In this document: positions 1 to 8,128 of the stretch, piece by piece
How the letters are laid out: each line of letters starts with the position of its first letter
Position numbering within the stretch: the stretch's first letter is position 1
From: Bacteroidales bacterium
GTDB taxonomy: Bacteria; Bacteroidota; Bacteroidia; Bacteroidales; JAIPAH01
Direction of reading: 5' to 3'
DNA: 47,010 nt
NCBI GenBank assembly: GCA_021738485.1
Contig: JAIPBX010000014.1
Location: forward strand, 1-47,010
Position numbers and translations under genes: made by a program
Notes under the pieces: generated by a model
The model's database searches: none
What the model saw: only the letters and a program-made list of their open reading frames with translations
Told to the model about the DNA's origin: nothing

Positions 1-62
1 GCCTCTATAGCCACTTTCGCCTTAAATTCCGGTGAAAAATTTCTCCTTGTTCCTTTTTTCAT
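1..62 (-). mobile_element. IS3-family transposase OrfA, N-terminal fragment (runs off window)
   Basis: The reverse strand begins with an ATG at 62 and encodes MKKGTRRNFSPEFKAKVAIE before the window edge. That is the typical opening of the helix-turn-helix OrfA protein of IS3-family elements (MKK-RRxFSPEFKAKVALEA). About 50-65 bases of untranslated element probably lie between this start and the IS end, placing the end near 115-127; I cannot define the terminal inverted repeat without the other end. The element abuts, and probably truncates, the RES-domain gene that follows on the plus strand. Confidence 0.8.
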
Positions 63-120
63 TGTTACCACTTTTTTAGTTCTAAAATCTCATTTATTTT
101 TCAACTTAGCAAGTGGTCTT

Positions 121-993
121 ATTTTTTGGGAGTATTATAAAGAAAATGAAAAAGGGAAACCATTAAATAACCTGATAGAAGAAGATTGGTCAATATTCAG
201 AATTCAAAAGAGTGAAATACAACAAAAACTTTTACAAGAAATATCCGGTGATACTAACCTGTTAAAAAGGAAATATCTGCCTGTTTTTTCAAAAGAACAG
301 AAAAACATTGAACAATGGGAAAAGTTTAGAGAAGAACTGAAACATAGCAATAGGTTTTTCCCAAATAATGCACCGACAATTGAACAGATCGAACCTTTTG
401 GAAAATATATCGGAGTAAATATTAAAGAAGGCGCACAAAAGTTTTATAGAGCCAGAAAAAACAATACAGATTCACCTATCGATATAAAAAATATGGGTAA
501 ACCTCCTGAAAAATTGGTTTTAAACGGACGTGCCAATCCTATAGGGATACCCTATTTGTATGTAGCCTCAACAATTGAAACAGCTATATCAGAACTCAGA
601 GGACACAAAAAGGAAGAGTTTACGATAGCAGAATTTCAAATGGAAAACGATTTAGAACTTGCCGACTTACGTGATCCTCAAAGCACAATTAGTCCATTTG
701 AATTGAATGAGGACGACGAATTGGAATTGATCTACAAAAATATGCCATTTTTGACCTTATTGGGTAATGAGCTATCGAAGCCAATCATTCCAAGGGAAGC
801 CAATTTGGAATATCTATCCAGTCAATATTTATGTGAATTACTAAAACAAATTGGCTTTCACGGTATTATCTATAAAAGTTCAATTGCCAGTGGCAATAAC
901 TATGTTGTTTTTAAGGATACGAAATTGAAAGCAGTTAAAACTTTCCAGTATAGGATAACAGATGTTAACTATAAATTCGAAAAACTAAGTTAG
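121..993 (+). pseudogene. RES-domain protein, N-terminus lost to IS insertion
   Basis: The frame ending at 993 stays open upstream of the first ATG (493). Bases 127-492 already encode sensible family sequence, including a WEYYKENEKGK segment, LIEEDW and the RES hallmark FYRAR at about 445-460. After 493 come GRANPIGIPYLYVA and TAISELR, the conserved Arg/Glu region of the RES fold. RES proteins are NAD+-degrading toxins (partners of Xre antitoxins) or related enzymes; longer forms have an N-terminal helical domain. Here the frame has no start codon back to the window edge and runs straight into IS3 DNA. I infer the IS removed the start and N-terminal domain. The catalytic core looks intact, so a short product from 493 is possible but would lack the FYRAR arginine. 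No Xre antitoxin is visible. Confidence 0.7.
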
Positions 994-1197
994 ATTTTCT
1001 TTAGTTAAACACATATGATTAATTTGAACGCCGGCCATATATTTCATCAGTATTAGGCCAGTGATTACTGGATAATTCGAACGCCATTAGGCCAACAAAG
1101 GTGTTGTTAATTTTGGATGCCATTATGCCACTTCCCGGTTTATGTTATATCACGAAACATTCAATAATCAGGAATAGTAATCAGCTACCTGGCTTCA
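994..1197. other. Non-coding stretch with short imperfect repeats
   Basis: No convincing gene. Three imperfect copies of a ~20-base phrase (AATTYGAACGCCATTAGGCCA-like) begin near 1021, 1074 and 1110. They precede the palindromic repeat array and are the only structure I see here. Confidence 0.4.
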
Positions 1198-1812
1198 CCC
1201 TCCAAACCTCCCTAAAGGGAGGCTTTAAGAGGAAAGCAATACGGTATTTTTTAAGACACGATAACTATTGAAGCTATATTTTTAATGCATATTAATCAAA
1301 AACAGTAACCCGCTAACCCTCTTCAAGTCCCCTTTAGGGGATTTAGGGGTGAATGCGGGGAGTTGAAATGTAAGGGGGCTTTTTTGCCGGATTCAAACTA
1401 CCCGGTTTTACCCTCCAAACCTCCCTAAAGGGAGGCTTTAAGAGGGAAGTTTTACGGTATTTTTGCGACACGATAACTATTGAAGCTTGTTTAATTTCTT
1501 TATCAAACAAGAGACGTTAACATCTATCCCTCTTCAAGTCCCCTTCAGGGGATTTAGGGGTGGATGTGGGAAGTTGAGATGGAAGGCCGGCCTTTCTGCT
1601 GGTCTCAAGCTACCTGGTTTTACTCTCCAAACCTCCCTACAGCGTCCCGCCGAAATGCAATGAAGGCGGTGAAGGGAGGCTTTAAGAAGGAAGCTTTACG
1701 GTAGTTTTTACGACACAATAACGTACTGAAGGCTATTTAATATTTTTATCAAACAAAAGAAGTAATAATCTACCCCTCTTCAAGTCCCCTTCAGGGGATT
1801 TAGGGGTGGGGG
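1198..1812. repeat. Left half of a palindromic mosaic repeat array (A-B-A-B-A-B)
   Basis: Two palindromic elements alternate. Type A (core CCTCCCTAAAGGGAGG followed by CTTTAAGAGG) starts at 1198, 1411 and 1624. Type B (CCCTCTTCAAG, then TCCCCTTCAGGGGA, then TTTAGGGGTG) starts at 1317, 1528 and 1774. Reverse-complemented B aligns with A: both read CC, AAA, CCCT, AAGGG, CTT, AAGAGG in the same order, so the array consists of inverted copies of one element. The spacers are also alike (for example TACGGTATTTTT, GACACGATAACTATTGAAG, GCTACCTGGTTT), giving a macro-period of about 213 bases. The third A copy (1624-1695) carries an extra ~30-base hairpin inside its palindrome. The layout is like bacterial interspersed mosaic elements, not CRISPR. 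Confidence 0.9.
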
Positions 1813-1851
1813 TGGGGGAAGCGATTAGAAACAGAGAAGTTGAGTTGTTTA

Positions 1852-2247
1852 TTAACTATTATTGGGCTTATTCATTTTTCTCATTTCTTCATAAATAGCA
1901 GTGATTACTTCATCTATATGGCTCTCTATTTGAAAGTTTTTGAAGCGTAAGACTTTAATACCGTATTTTTCTATTTCAATATTTCTTCCGAGGTCGTATT
2001 CTTTTTGAAAATTGTGAATATCACCGTCAACTTCAATTACTAATTTTAATTGATGACAATAAAAATCCATGATGAATCGCTCAATTGGATGTTGAGCTCT
2101 GAATCTGACTCCTAACTGCTTTTTTCGTAACCTGTCCCAAAGCTTTTGTTCTTCAGAGGTCATATTTTTTCTCAATTCTTTTGCTTTTTCAAAAAGATGT
2201 GGTTTGGCACCATAAAACATTGTCCTCTGAATACTGGGTCTTTTCAT
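1852..2247 (-). CDS. DUF559 / Vsr-like endonuclease-domain protein embedded in the repeat array
   Basis: 131 residues, almost entirely one DUF559 domain. This family has the PD-(D/E)XK/Vsr-like nuclease fold. The N-terminal part shows KAKELRKNMTSEEQKLW and LRKKQLGVRFRAQHPIERF. The candidate metal-binding centre is D61 (IMDFYC), E72 and D74 (VIEVDGDIH) with H78, followed by YDLGRNIEIEKYGIKVLRF. Length and motif order match full-length stand-alone DUF559 proteins, so it looks intact. Start ATG at 2247. The gene lies exactly between B-type copy three (1774) and A-type copy four (2335), in what would be a B-to-A spacer, and is the only gene in the array. Substrate is unknown. I infer, from position only, a possible role in spreading or processing the repeats; an unrelated passenger is the alternative. 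Confidence 0.88.
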   Translation of the reverse strand: MKRPSIQRTMFYGAKPHLFEKAKELRKNMTSEEQKLWDRLRKKQLGVRFRAQHPIERFIMDFYCHQLKLVIEVDGDIHNFQKEYDLGRNIEIEKYGIKVLRFKNFQIESHIDEVITAIYEEMRKMNKPNNS

Positions 2248-2334
2248 AAGATAAGTTTATTGACAAACTAAAATAAGAAAAGATTTTTGAATTTTCTTTA
2301 AGGGGACTTTTTTTATTTTGGCTACTCGGTTTTA

Positions 2335-2867
2335 CCCTCCAAACCTCCCTAAAGGGAGGCTTTAAGAGGAAAACAATTCTTTTTAATTTGGGTTTTTTTT
2401 ATTATTGAACATTACTGGTTATTGCTCATAAATCAAGAACAGTAACCCGCTACCCCTCTTCAAGTCCCCTTCAGGGGATTTAGGGGTGGGGTGTGGGAAA
2501 TTGAAATGTAAGGCCGGCTTTTTTGCCGGTTTCAAGCTACCTGGTTTCACCCTCCAAACCTCCCTACTGCGTCCCGCCGAAATGCAATGAAGGCGAGAAA
2601 GGGAGGCTTTAAAAGGAAAACTTTGTGGTATTTATTGTGACACGTTGTGACACGGTAACTATTAAAGCTTATTATATTATTCATCAAACAAAAGATGTGA
2701 TTATCTAACCCTCTTCAAGTCCCCTTCAGGGGATTTAGGGGTGGGGTGTGGGAAGTTGAAATGTGAGGGGGGCTTTTTTGCTGGTTTCAGGCTACCTGGT
2801 TTCACCCTCCAAACCTCCCTACTGCGTCTCGCCGAAATGCAATGAAGGCGGAAAAGGAAGGCTTATT
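2335..2867. repeat. Right half of the palindromic mosaic repeat array (A-B-A-B-A)
   Basis: Continues the array on the other side of the DUF559 gene: type A at 2335, 2550 and 2815, type B at 2454 and 2709. The spacers match those of the left half (AAGTTGAAATGTRAGG, a GCCGGCTTTTTTGCCGG hairpin at 2513-2528, GCTACCTGGTTTCACCC). The A copies at 2550 and 2815 contain the same inserted hairpin as the copy at 1624 (GCGTCCCGCCGAAATGC then AATGAAGGCG). The last copy has a decayed right arm (AAGGAAGGC). The A elements are 213-265 bases apart. Confidence 0.9.
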
Positions 2868-2904
2868 TTTATCATTTGATCCTTTTTCAAATGAGGTTAG
2901 CACC

Positions 2905-2939
2905 CCCGCCCGTACCGAATGTCGGCACGTTCGGGCGGG
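2905..2939. repeat. GC-rich hairpin with 8-base perfect arms
   Basis: Arms CCCGCCCG (2905-2912) and CGGGCGGG (2932-2939) enclose a 19-base loop. It is much more GC-rich than its surroundings and unrelated in sequence to the A/B repeats. It may be a copy of another dispersed palindromic element. Bases 2868-3242 otherwise contain no gene I trust. Confidence 0.6.
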
Positions 2940-3154
2940 CGGATTTATCCTGGTGGCAAAGATTTCCCGACAACCTTCCCTTAGCCCGCTTTATTGGGCT
3001 TTTGGAGAATACCGCAACAAAGTGGAAAAACATGCCATAAAGAATGCTTTGAGTATTTTTACCGGGCTGCGGGATAACATGCTGTGAAATAATCTTGAAT
3101 TGCTCCTGTTAATTTCTTTTTCATCACAAAATTCATGATACGTTTAAGAATGCT

Positions 3155-3162
3155 TACTTTTG
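3155..3162 (+). promoter_or_regulatory. Candidate Bacteroidota -7 box (TACTTTTG)
   Basis: Matches the phylum consensus TAnnTTTG and lies about 80 bases before the BatA-domain gene. No clear TTG at the -33 position, so this is tentative. Confidence 0.35.
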
Positions 3163-3242
3163 TCTACCCGAAATAAAGCTTGGTATTGCTTTTAGCATGA
3201 TGCCAGGAGAGGAATAAAACTTTAGCAAAGAGGAAAGCGATT

Positions 3243-5300
3243 ATGATATTTCTTCAACCCTATTTTTTGTTTGGATTGCTGGCGGTGAGTATTCCTATAA
3301 TCATCCACCTGTTTCATTTCAGGAGGTATAAAACGGTGTACTTCACCAATGTATCATTTCTCCGCAATCTGAAAAAAGAGACGGAAAAGCAGTCCAAACT
3401 CAAACATCTTTTGGTGCTGCTGGCTCGTATTCTGGCTATTATCGCCCTTGTGGCAGCTTTTGCTCAGCCGGTTATTCCCGAACAGGAAGAGACGGAATCA
3501 TCGCTGAAAGCACAGAATTTTGTAAGCATTTACGTGGATAATTCAAGGAGCATGCAGCTCGAGTCCGGGGAAGGCAATCTTTTGGCAAAAGCACGTACAA
3601 AAGCCCGGGGTATCATAGATTCGTATCCGGCCACAGCGCGGTTTCAATTTTTATCTAATGATTTTAAAGCCTATCACCAGCGCTTTTTTGATAGGTCCAG
3701 GATGAAAAACCTGGTGGATGAAGTCTCTGTCTCACCTTCAACCCGGCAGCTTTCGGAGGTGGTTTCCCGCCAGAAGCAATTATTTTCCGATGTGGATAAA
3801 ACAGCTAAGAAACATATTTATCTGCTATCGGATTTTCAGAATACTACCGCCGATATTGACCGGATAGCAGCAGACAGCAGTTTCAATATAAACCTGGTGA
3901 AAATCAAAGCCAACCAACCCAATAATCTTTATATTGATAGTTGCTGGTTTGAAGAGCCGGTCAGACAATTACAGCAAACCTCCGTACTCCATGTGAAACT
4001 TAAGAACTCGGGGGTTCGGGATTATGAGAAGATTCCTTTGAAGCTTAAGATCAACGGGGAGCAGAGAGCATTGGCCAGTTTTTCGGTCAAGGCGGGCCAA
4101 CAAGTGGAGACCGAACTTTCTTTTACGAACCGGAAAACCGGGTGGCATCAAGCTCGCCTCGAAATTGTGGATAATCCGGTGACTTTTGATGATGTGTTTT
4201 ACTTCTCCTACGAGATAAAACCGGCCGTCAAGGTCCTGGAAATCTTTGAAGATAATCCCAGTCCACACCTGGCCAGGTTATTCCGCAGAGACTCTTTGGT
4301 GCGATATACTTCTTCAAGAGTTCTAAAGCTCAATTATTCACAGCTAGCTGATCATCACCTGATTATTCTCAACCAGGTACAGTCAATTTCTTCAGGGCTT
4401 ATACAAACTTTAAAACAAACTCTTTCTAAAGGGCAAACTGATATCGTGATTCTTCCCGATTTTGAAAGTATCAGTTCGAACCGACAAATGGCCGATAAAC
4501 TTGATATAAGTCGCTACACCTCTTCTGATAGTAGCTCAACACAAGTGGTCGATATAGCGACTTCTCATCCCTTGTACGAGAATGTATTTATGGAAAACAT
4601 CGACCTTACAAGCGATAAAAATTTTGATTTGCCGGTGGTCCATAAACATTATTCAATAAGCAGAAAACCGGGGAGCGATGTTTTAATGCGCCTTTTAAAC
4701 GACAAACCTTTCTTACTATCGGAACGAAAAGGTAATGCAACGATTTACCAGCTTGCAACTCCGTTAGGCGATGCCTTCACCAATCTTCAGCGCCATGCGT
4801 TGTTTGTCCCCACTTTTCATCGTATGGCTGTTTTGAGCCAGAAGAGCGGAGAGATTTTTCATTATACCGGTGGCGACCGGCCGGTGAATATATCTATGCG
4901 CGGAAGTGAAAGCAACGACCAGGTGGTTAAGCTGCAACAGGTAAATGGAGAATATGAAATAATTCCTCCCATAACCAAAGGTCCCGATGGGCTCCAAATG
5001 GAGAATAAGGTGAAAAAAGCCGGTCACTACCGTGTACAATATAATGATTCTCTACAAGGCTACTTGTCGTTTAATTATAACCGCGTGGAATCTGATTTGG
5101 AGATGCTTTCGCTTGAAGAGATGAATAGGGCTGCCGATGATAACATACAAACCGATATGACGGTATATGAAGATAGTCCCAAACCCCTGCAGCGTCAAAT
5201 TGAGCAAAACCGGGCCGGTTATCCGCTATGGAGGTGGTTTGTGGTATTGGCATTGGTATTTTTAGGGTTCGAAGTGTTATTTTTGCGCTTCTTAAAATAA
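3243..5300 (+). CDS. BatA-domain membrane protein (VWA-like, double membrane anchor)
   Basis: 685 residues. The N-terminus (MIFLQPYFLFGLLAVSIPII, then HLFHFRRYK, VYFTNVSFLRNLK and a second hydrophobic helix LLVLLARILAIIALVAAFAQPVIP) is the BatA/aerotolerance-regulator N-terminal domain, with membrane helices at about residues 5-25 and 57-80. Residues 90-210 resemble a VWA fold: IYVDNSRSM is a DxSxS-like metal site and KHIYLLSDFQ its second strand. A long periplasmic beta-rich part follows, and a C-terminal helix (WRWFVVLALVFLGFEVLFL) re-anchors the protein. Family members occur across Bacteroidota, where the exact function is unsettled (envelope stress or aerotolerance was proposed for Bat proteins). 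It precedes topoisomerase IV subunit A in the same direction with a 120-base gap, so they may be co-transcribed. Confidence 0.85.
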   Translation: MIFLQPYFLFGLLAVSIPIIIHLFHFRRYKTVYFTNVSFLRNLKKETEKQSKLKHLLVLLARILAIIALVAAFAQPVIPEQEETESSLKAQNFVSIYVDNSRSMQLESGEGNLLAKARTKARGIIDSYPATARFQFLSNDFKAYHQRFFDRSRMKNLVDEVSVSPSTRQLSEVVSRQKQLFSDVDKTAKKHIYLLSDFQNTTADIDRIAADSSFNINLVKIKANQPNNLYIDSCWFEEPVRQLQQTSVLHVKLKNSGVRDYEKIPLKLKINGEQRALASFSVKAGQQVETELSFTNRKTGWHQARLEIVDNPVTFDDVFYFSYEIKPAVKVLEIFEDNPSPHLARLFRRDSLVRYTSSRVLKLNYSQLADHHLIILNQVQSISSGLIQTLKQTLSKGQTDIVILPDFESISSNRQMADKLDISRYTSSDSSSTQVVDIATSHPLYENVFMENIDLTSDKNFDLPVVHKHYSISRKPGSDVLMRLLNDKPFLLSERKGNATIYQLATPLGDAFTNLQRHALFVPTFHRMAVLSQKSGEIFHYTGGDRPVNISMRGSESNDQVVKLQQVNGEYEIIPPITKGPDGLQMENKVKKAGHYRVQYNDSLQGYLSFNYNRVESDLEMLSLEEMNRAADDNIQTDMTVYEDSPKPLQRQIEQNRAGYPLWRWFVVLALVFLGFEVLFLRFLK

Positions 5301-5423
5301 AAAGATAATTTTTTTAAGGAATAGTTTTACCCGTTGGGAGGGTTTTACATAAGGGTTTAAGCGTATTAAACTATTTACGACAAATCCGGCAAGGTTGATA
5401 TAGACATTAATCATAGAGTGAGA

Positions 5424-8081
5424 ATGGAAGAAGAACAACAAGGCAATAACAACCAGGAAAAAGAGAATCAAGAAGAACATCAGGACGGTGGCAATGGCAC
5501 GTGGCACAAAACCGTATCACTGGAGGGAATGTATGAAAATTGGTTTTTGGACTATGCTTCCTACGTGATACTGGAGCGGGCCGTTCCGAGCATTGTTGAT
5601 GGACTTAAACCGGTCCACAGACGCATACTGCATGCCATGTATGAGCTGGATGACGGCCGGTTTAACAAAGTAGCCAACCTCATCGGCCATACGATGAAAT
5701 ACCATCCGCATGGGGATGCGGCAATCGGGGATGCCCTGGTACAACTGGGCCAGAAAGACCTGCTTATCGATACGCAGGGGAACTGGGGAAATGTCCTGAC
5801 CGGCGACAGTGCGGCGGCTCCGCGTTACATAGAAGCCCGGTTGTCGCAGTTTGCTCACGATGTAGCCTTTAATCCAAAGACCACGGAATGGACGCTCTCG
5901 TATGACGGTAGAAACAAGGAACCGCTTACTCTGCCTGTGAAATTTCCATTGCTGTTAGCTCAGGGCGTGGAGGGAATTGCCGTAGGCCTTTCGTCCAAAA
6001 TCATGCCCCACAATTTTAATGAGTTGATTGATGCCTCAATCAATGTGCTCAAAGAAAAAGACTTTACCCTTTACCCGGACTTTCCGGGAGGAGGTATGGT
6101 AGATGTAAACCGCTATAATGACGGAAAAAAAGGAAGCCGAATCAGGGTTAGGGCTAAAATCAGTAAAGTGGACAAGAAAACCCTTGTTATCACGGAGATA
6201 CCCTACTCCCAGACCACTCACAGCGTTATAGACAGCATCCTGAATGCCAACGAGAAGGGTAAAATCCGGATAAAACGTATTGATGATAACACGGCTGAAC
6301 ATGTGGAGATTAAAGTGATTCTGCACAATAGCGTGTCGGCCGATCAGGCCATTGATGCCCTCTATGCTTTTACCAACTGCGAGGTATCCATATCTCCCAA
6401 TGCTTGCGTTATTGACGAGGATAAACCCCGCTTTCTCAGCGTAAGTGATATCCTTCGCAAAACTGTGAGCCAGTCACAACACCTCCTCACGCGCGAATTG
6501 GAGATAAGGAAAGGGGAATTGCAGGAAAAAATTCTCTTCTCTTCCCTGGAGAAAATATTTATTGAAAACAGGATATATCGCGATATTGAAGAATGCGAAA
6601 CCTGGGAAGAAATCATCAGGACGATCGATAAAGGATTGGAACCTTTCAAAAAAGATTTTTACCGTGATATAAAGCGGGATGATATCATAAAGCTTACGCA
6701 GATTCAAATTAAACGAATATCAAAATATGATTCCTTTAAAGCCGATGAATTGCTGCGAAATCTTCAGAAGGAGCTGGAAAAAGTACAGTATAACCTGGAA
6801 CATATAGTGGATTATACTATCAATTATTATAAACGGATAAAGAAAAAATACGGTAAAGAGAGAACAAGGAAAACGGAAATCCGCGATTTTGAAAACATTG
6901 AAGCTTCAATGGCGGCAGTGGCAAACCAAAAGCTATATCTCGATCGCGAAGGAGGCTTCGCCGGAACAGGGCTCAAAAAAGCGGAGTATATCGCGGACTG
7001 TTCAGACCTGGATGATATGATTATTTTCCGCTCCGACGGGACATTCCATGTAACAAGGGTAGAGGAGAAGGTGCATATCGGGAAAGATGTGATCTTTGTG
7101 GATGTCTTCAAAAAGAATGACGAGCGCACGGTTTACAATATCGTCTATCGGAATGGACTGAATGGCCGGTATTTTGTCAAGAGGTTCCCCGTAACCAGCA
7201 TTAAAAAGGACCGCGTATATGACATCACGCAGGGCAATCCCAAATCAAAAATTATCTATTTTACGGCGAACCCGAACGGGGAAGCGGAAGTTATTGGTAT
7301 ACACTTATATCCACGTCCGCGGTTAAAAAATACGTATTTTTCGTATGATTTCAGTAAATTGCCCGTACGTTCGCGAACAGCCAAAGGAAATATATTGACC
7401 AAACATGCCATACGGAAAATTAAGAAAAAAGAAGAAGGTGTTTCGACTTTCGGCGGAATGGATATATGGCTGGATGAAAATGTGATGCGGTTGAATACGG
7501 AAGAAGAGGGAAAATATCTTGGCTCCTTCGGCGAAGGAGATAAAATTATCAGCTTTTTTGGCGATAAGTATTATCGCTTGCATGGGTATGACCTGACGAC
7601 ACATTTTGAAGAAAATGCTTTCCGTATCGAGAAATTTGACGAAGACCGCATTTATACGGCGGTATATTATCACGGGGAGCGCCAGGATTATTATGTGAAA
7701 CGATTTACCGCCGAAGCGGCTGAAAAGGCTCAGCCTTACCTTTTCGAACATCAGGATACTAAACTGATATACCTGACTTCCGATAAATGTCCTCGCATTG
7801 AATTGGAGTTTGATAATTCCGGGCGTAAAAAACCACGGGAAAATGAAGAATTGGAGCTGTCTTCCTTTATCGGGATAAAAGGCTATAAGGCTATCGGGAA
7901 TAAACTGTCTTCATATAAAATTAAGAAAATCCAAGTGCTGAAATCTTTGCCCTGTGAAGAAGAGGAAGAGAAAACTCCTGAGGAGGCCGTTGAAGAGCCA
8001 CAGGACAAGGCAGGTGATGATGTTCAGGACGCGGGAAACGAATCAGAAGGAGAAGATCAAATCGAAATTAATTTTAAATAA
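5424..8081 (+). CDS. parC: DNA topoisomerase IV subunit A
   Basis: 885 residues from the ATG at 5424; a GTG two codons earlier (5418) is an alternative start. This is the breakage-reunion subunit of a type IIA topoisomerase. It has SLEGMYENWFLDYASYVILE, GLKPVHRRILHAM, the winged-helix segment KYHPHGDAAIGDAL and the catalytic tyrosine in APRYIEARLS (Tyr135). A coiled-coil tower follows (about 420-490), then a C-terminal beta-propeller-like region, which includes FGGMDIW and YLGSFGEGDKIISFF. The N-terminus (Glu/Gln/Asn rich) and the last ~40 residues (Glu/Asp rich) are low-complexity tails. The position corresponding to the quinolone-contact serine is Ala (HGDAAI). The partner gene parE, often adjacent in this phylum, is not in the window. 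The Bacteroidota-type size and diverged C-terminus favour ParC over GyrA. Confidence 0.9.
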   Translation: MEEEQQGNNNQEKENQEEHQDGGNGTWHKTVSLEGMYENWFLDYASYVILERAVPSIVDGLKPVHRRILHAMYELDDGRFNKVANLIGHTMKYHPHGDAAIGDALVQLGQKDLLIDTQGNWGNVLTGDSAAAPRYIEARLSQFAHDVAFNPKTTEWTLSYDGRNKEPLTLPVKFPLLLAQGVEGIAVGLSSKIMPHNFNELIDASINVLKEKDFTLYPDFPGGGMVDVNRYNDGKKGSRIRVRAKISKVDKKTLVITEIPYSQTTHSVIDSILNANEKGKIRIKRIDDNTAEHVEIKVILHNSVSADQAIDALYAFTNCEVSISPNACVIDEDKPRFLSVSDILRKTVSQSQHLLTRELEIRKGELQEKILFSSLEKIFIENRIYRDIEECETWEEIIRTIDKGLEPFKKDFYRDIKRDDIIKLTQIQIKRISKYDSFKADELLRNLQKELEKVQYNLEHIVDYTINYYKRIKKKYGKERTRKTEIRDFENIEASMAAVANQKLYLDREGGFAGTGLKKAEYIADCSDLDDMIIFRSDGTFHVTRVEEKVHIGKDVIFVDVFKKNDERTVYNIVYRNGLNGRYFVKRFPVTSIKKDRVYDITQGNPKSKIIYFTANPNGEAEVIGIHLYPRPRLKNTYFSYDFSKLPVRSRTAKGNILTKHAIRKIKKKEEGVSTFGGMDIWLDENVMRLNTEEEGKYLGSFGEGDKIISFFGDKYYRLHGYDLTTHFEENAFRIEKFDEDRIYTAVYYHGERQDYYVKRFTAEAAEKAQPYLFEHQDTKLIYLTSDKCPRIELEFDNSGRKKPRENEELELSSFIGIKGYKAIGNKLSSYKIKKIQVLKSLPCEEEEEKTPEEAVEEPQDKAGDDVQDAGNESEGEDQIEINFK

Positions 8082-8091
8082 AAAATACTTT

Positions 8092-8099
8092 TATTTTTG
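8092..8099 (+). promoter_or_regulatory. Bacteroidota -7 box (TATTTTTG) before the flavodiiron gene
   Basis: Perfect TAnnTTTG match starting 37 bases upstream of the ATG at 8129, just after the parC stop codon. No good TTG at -33. It suggests the flavodiiron gene has its own promoter. Confidence 0.5.
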
Positions 8100-8128
8100 T
8101 GGTAAAACAACAATAAAATTTGATAATA

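Noticed and set aside
1198-2867. CRISPR array
   Set aside because: The repeats are palindromic, alternate in orientation, and are separated by 75-150 base spacers that are themselves similar to each other. No cas genes are near.
2842-3087. 81-codon plus-strand reading frame
   Set aside because: It starts inside an A-type repeat and reads through the GC-rich hairpin; the product has no recognisable pattern. It is probably a by-product of repeats.
7323-7751. 142-codon minus-strand frame within parC
   Set aside because: It lies entirely antisense to a well-supported gene; its sequence is a mirror of parC codon usage with no family signature.
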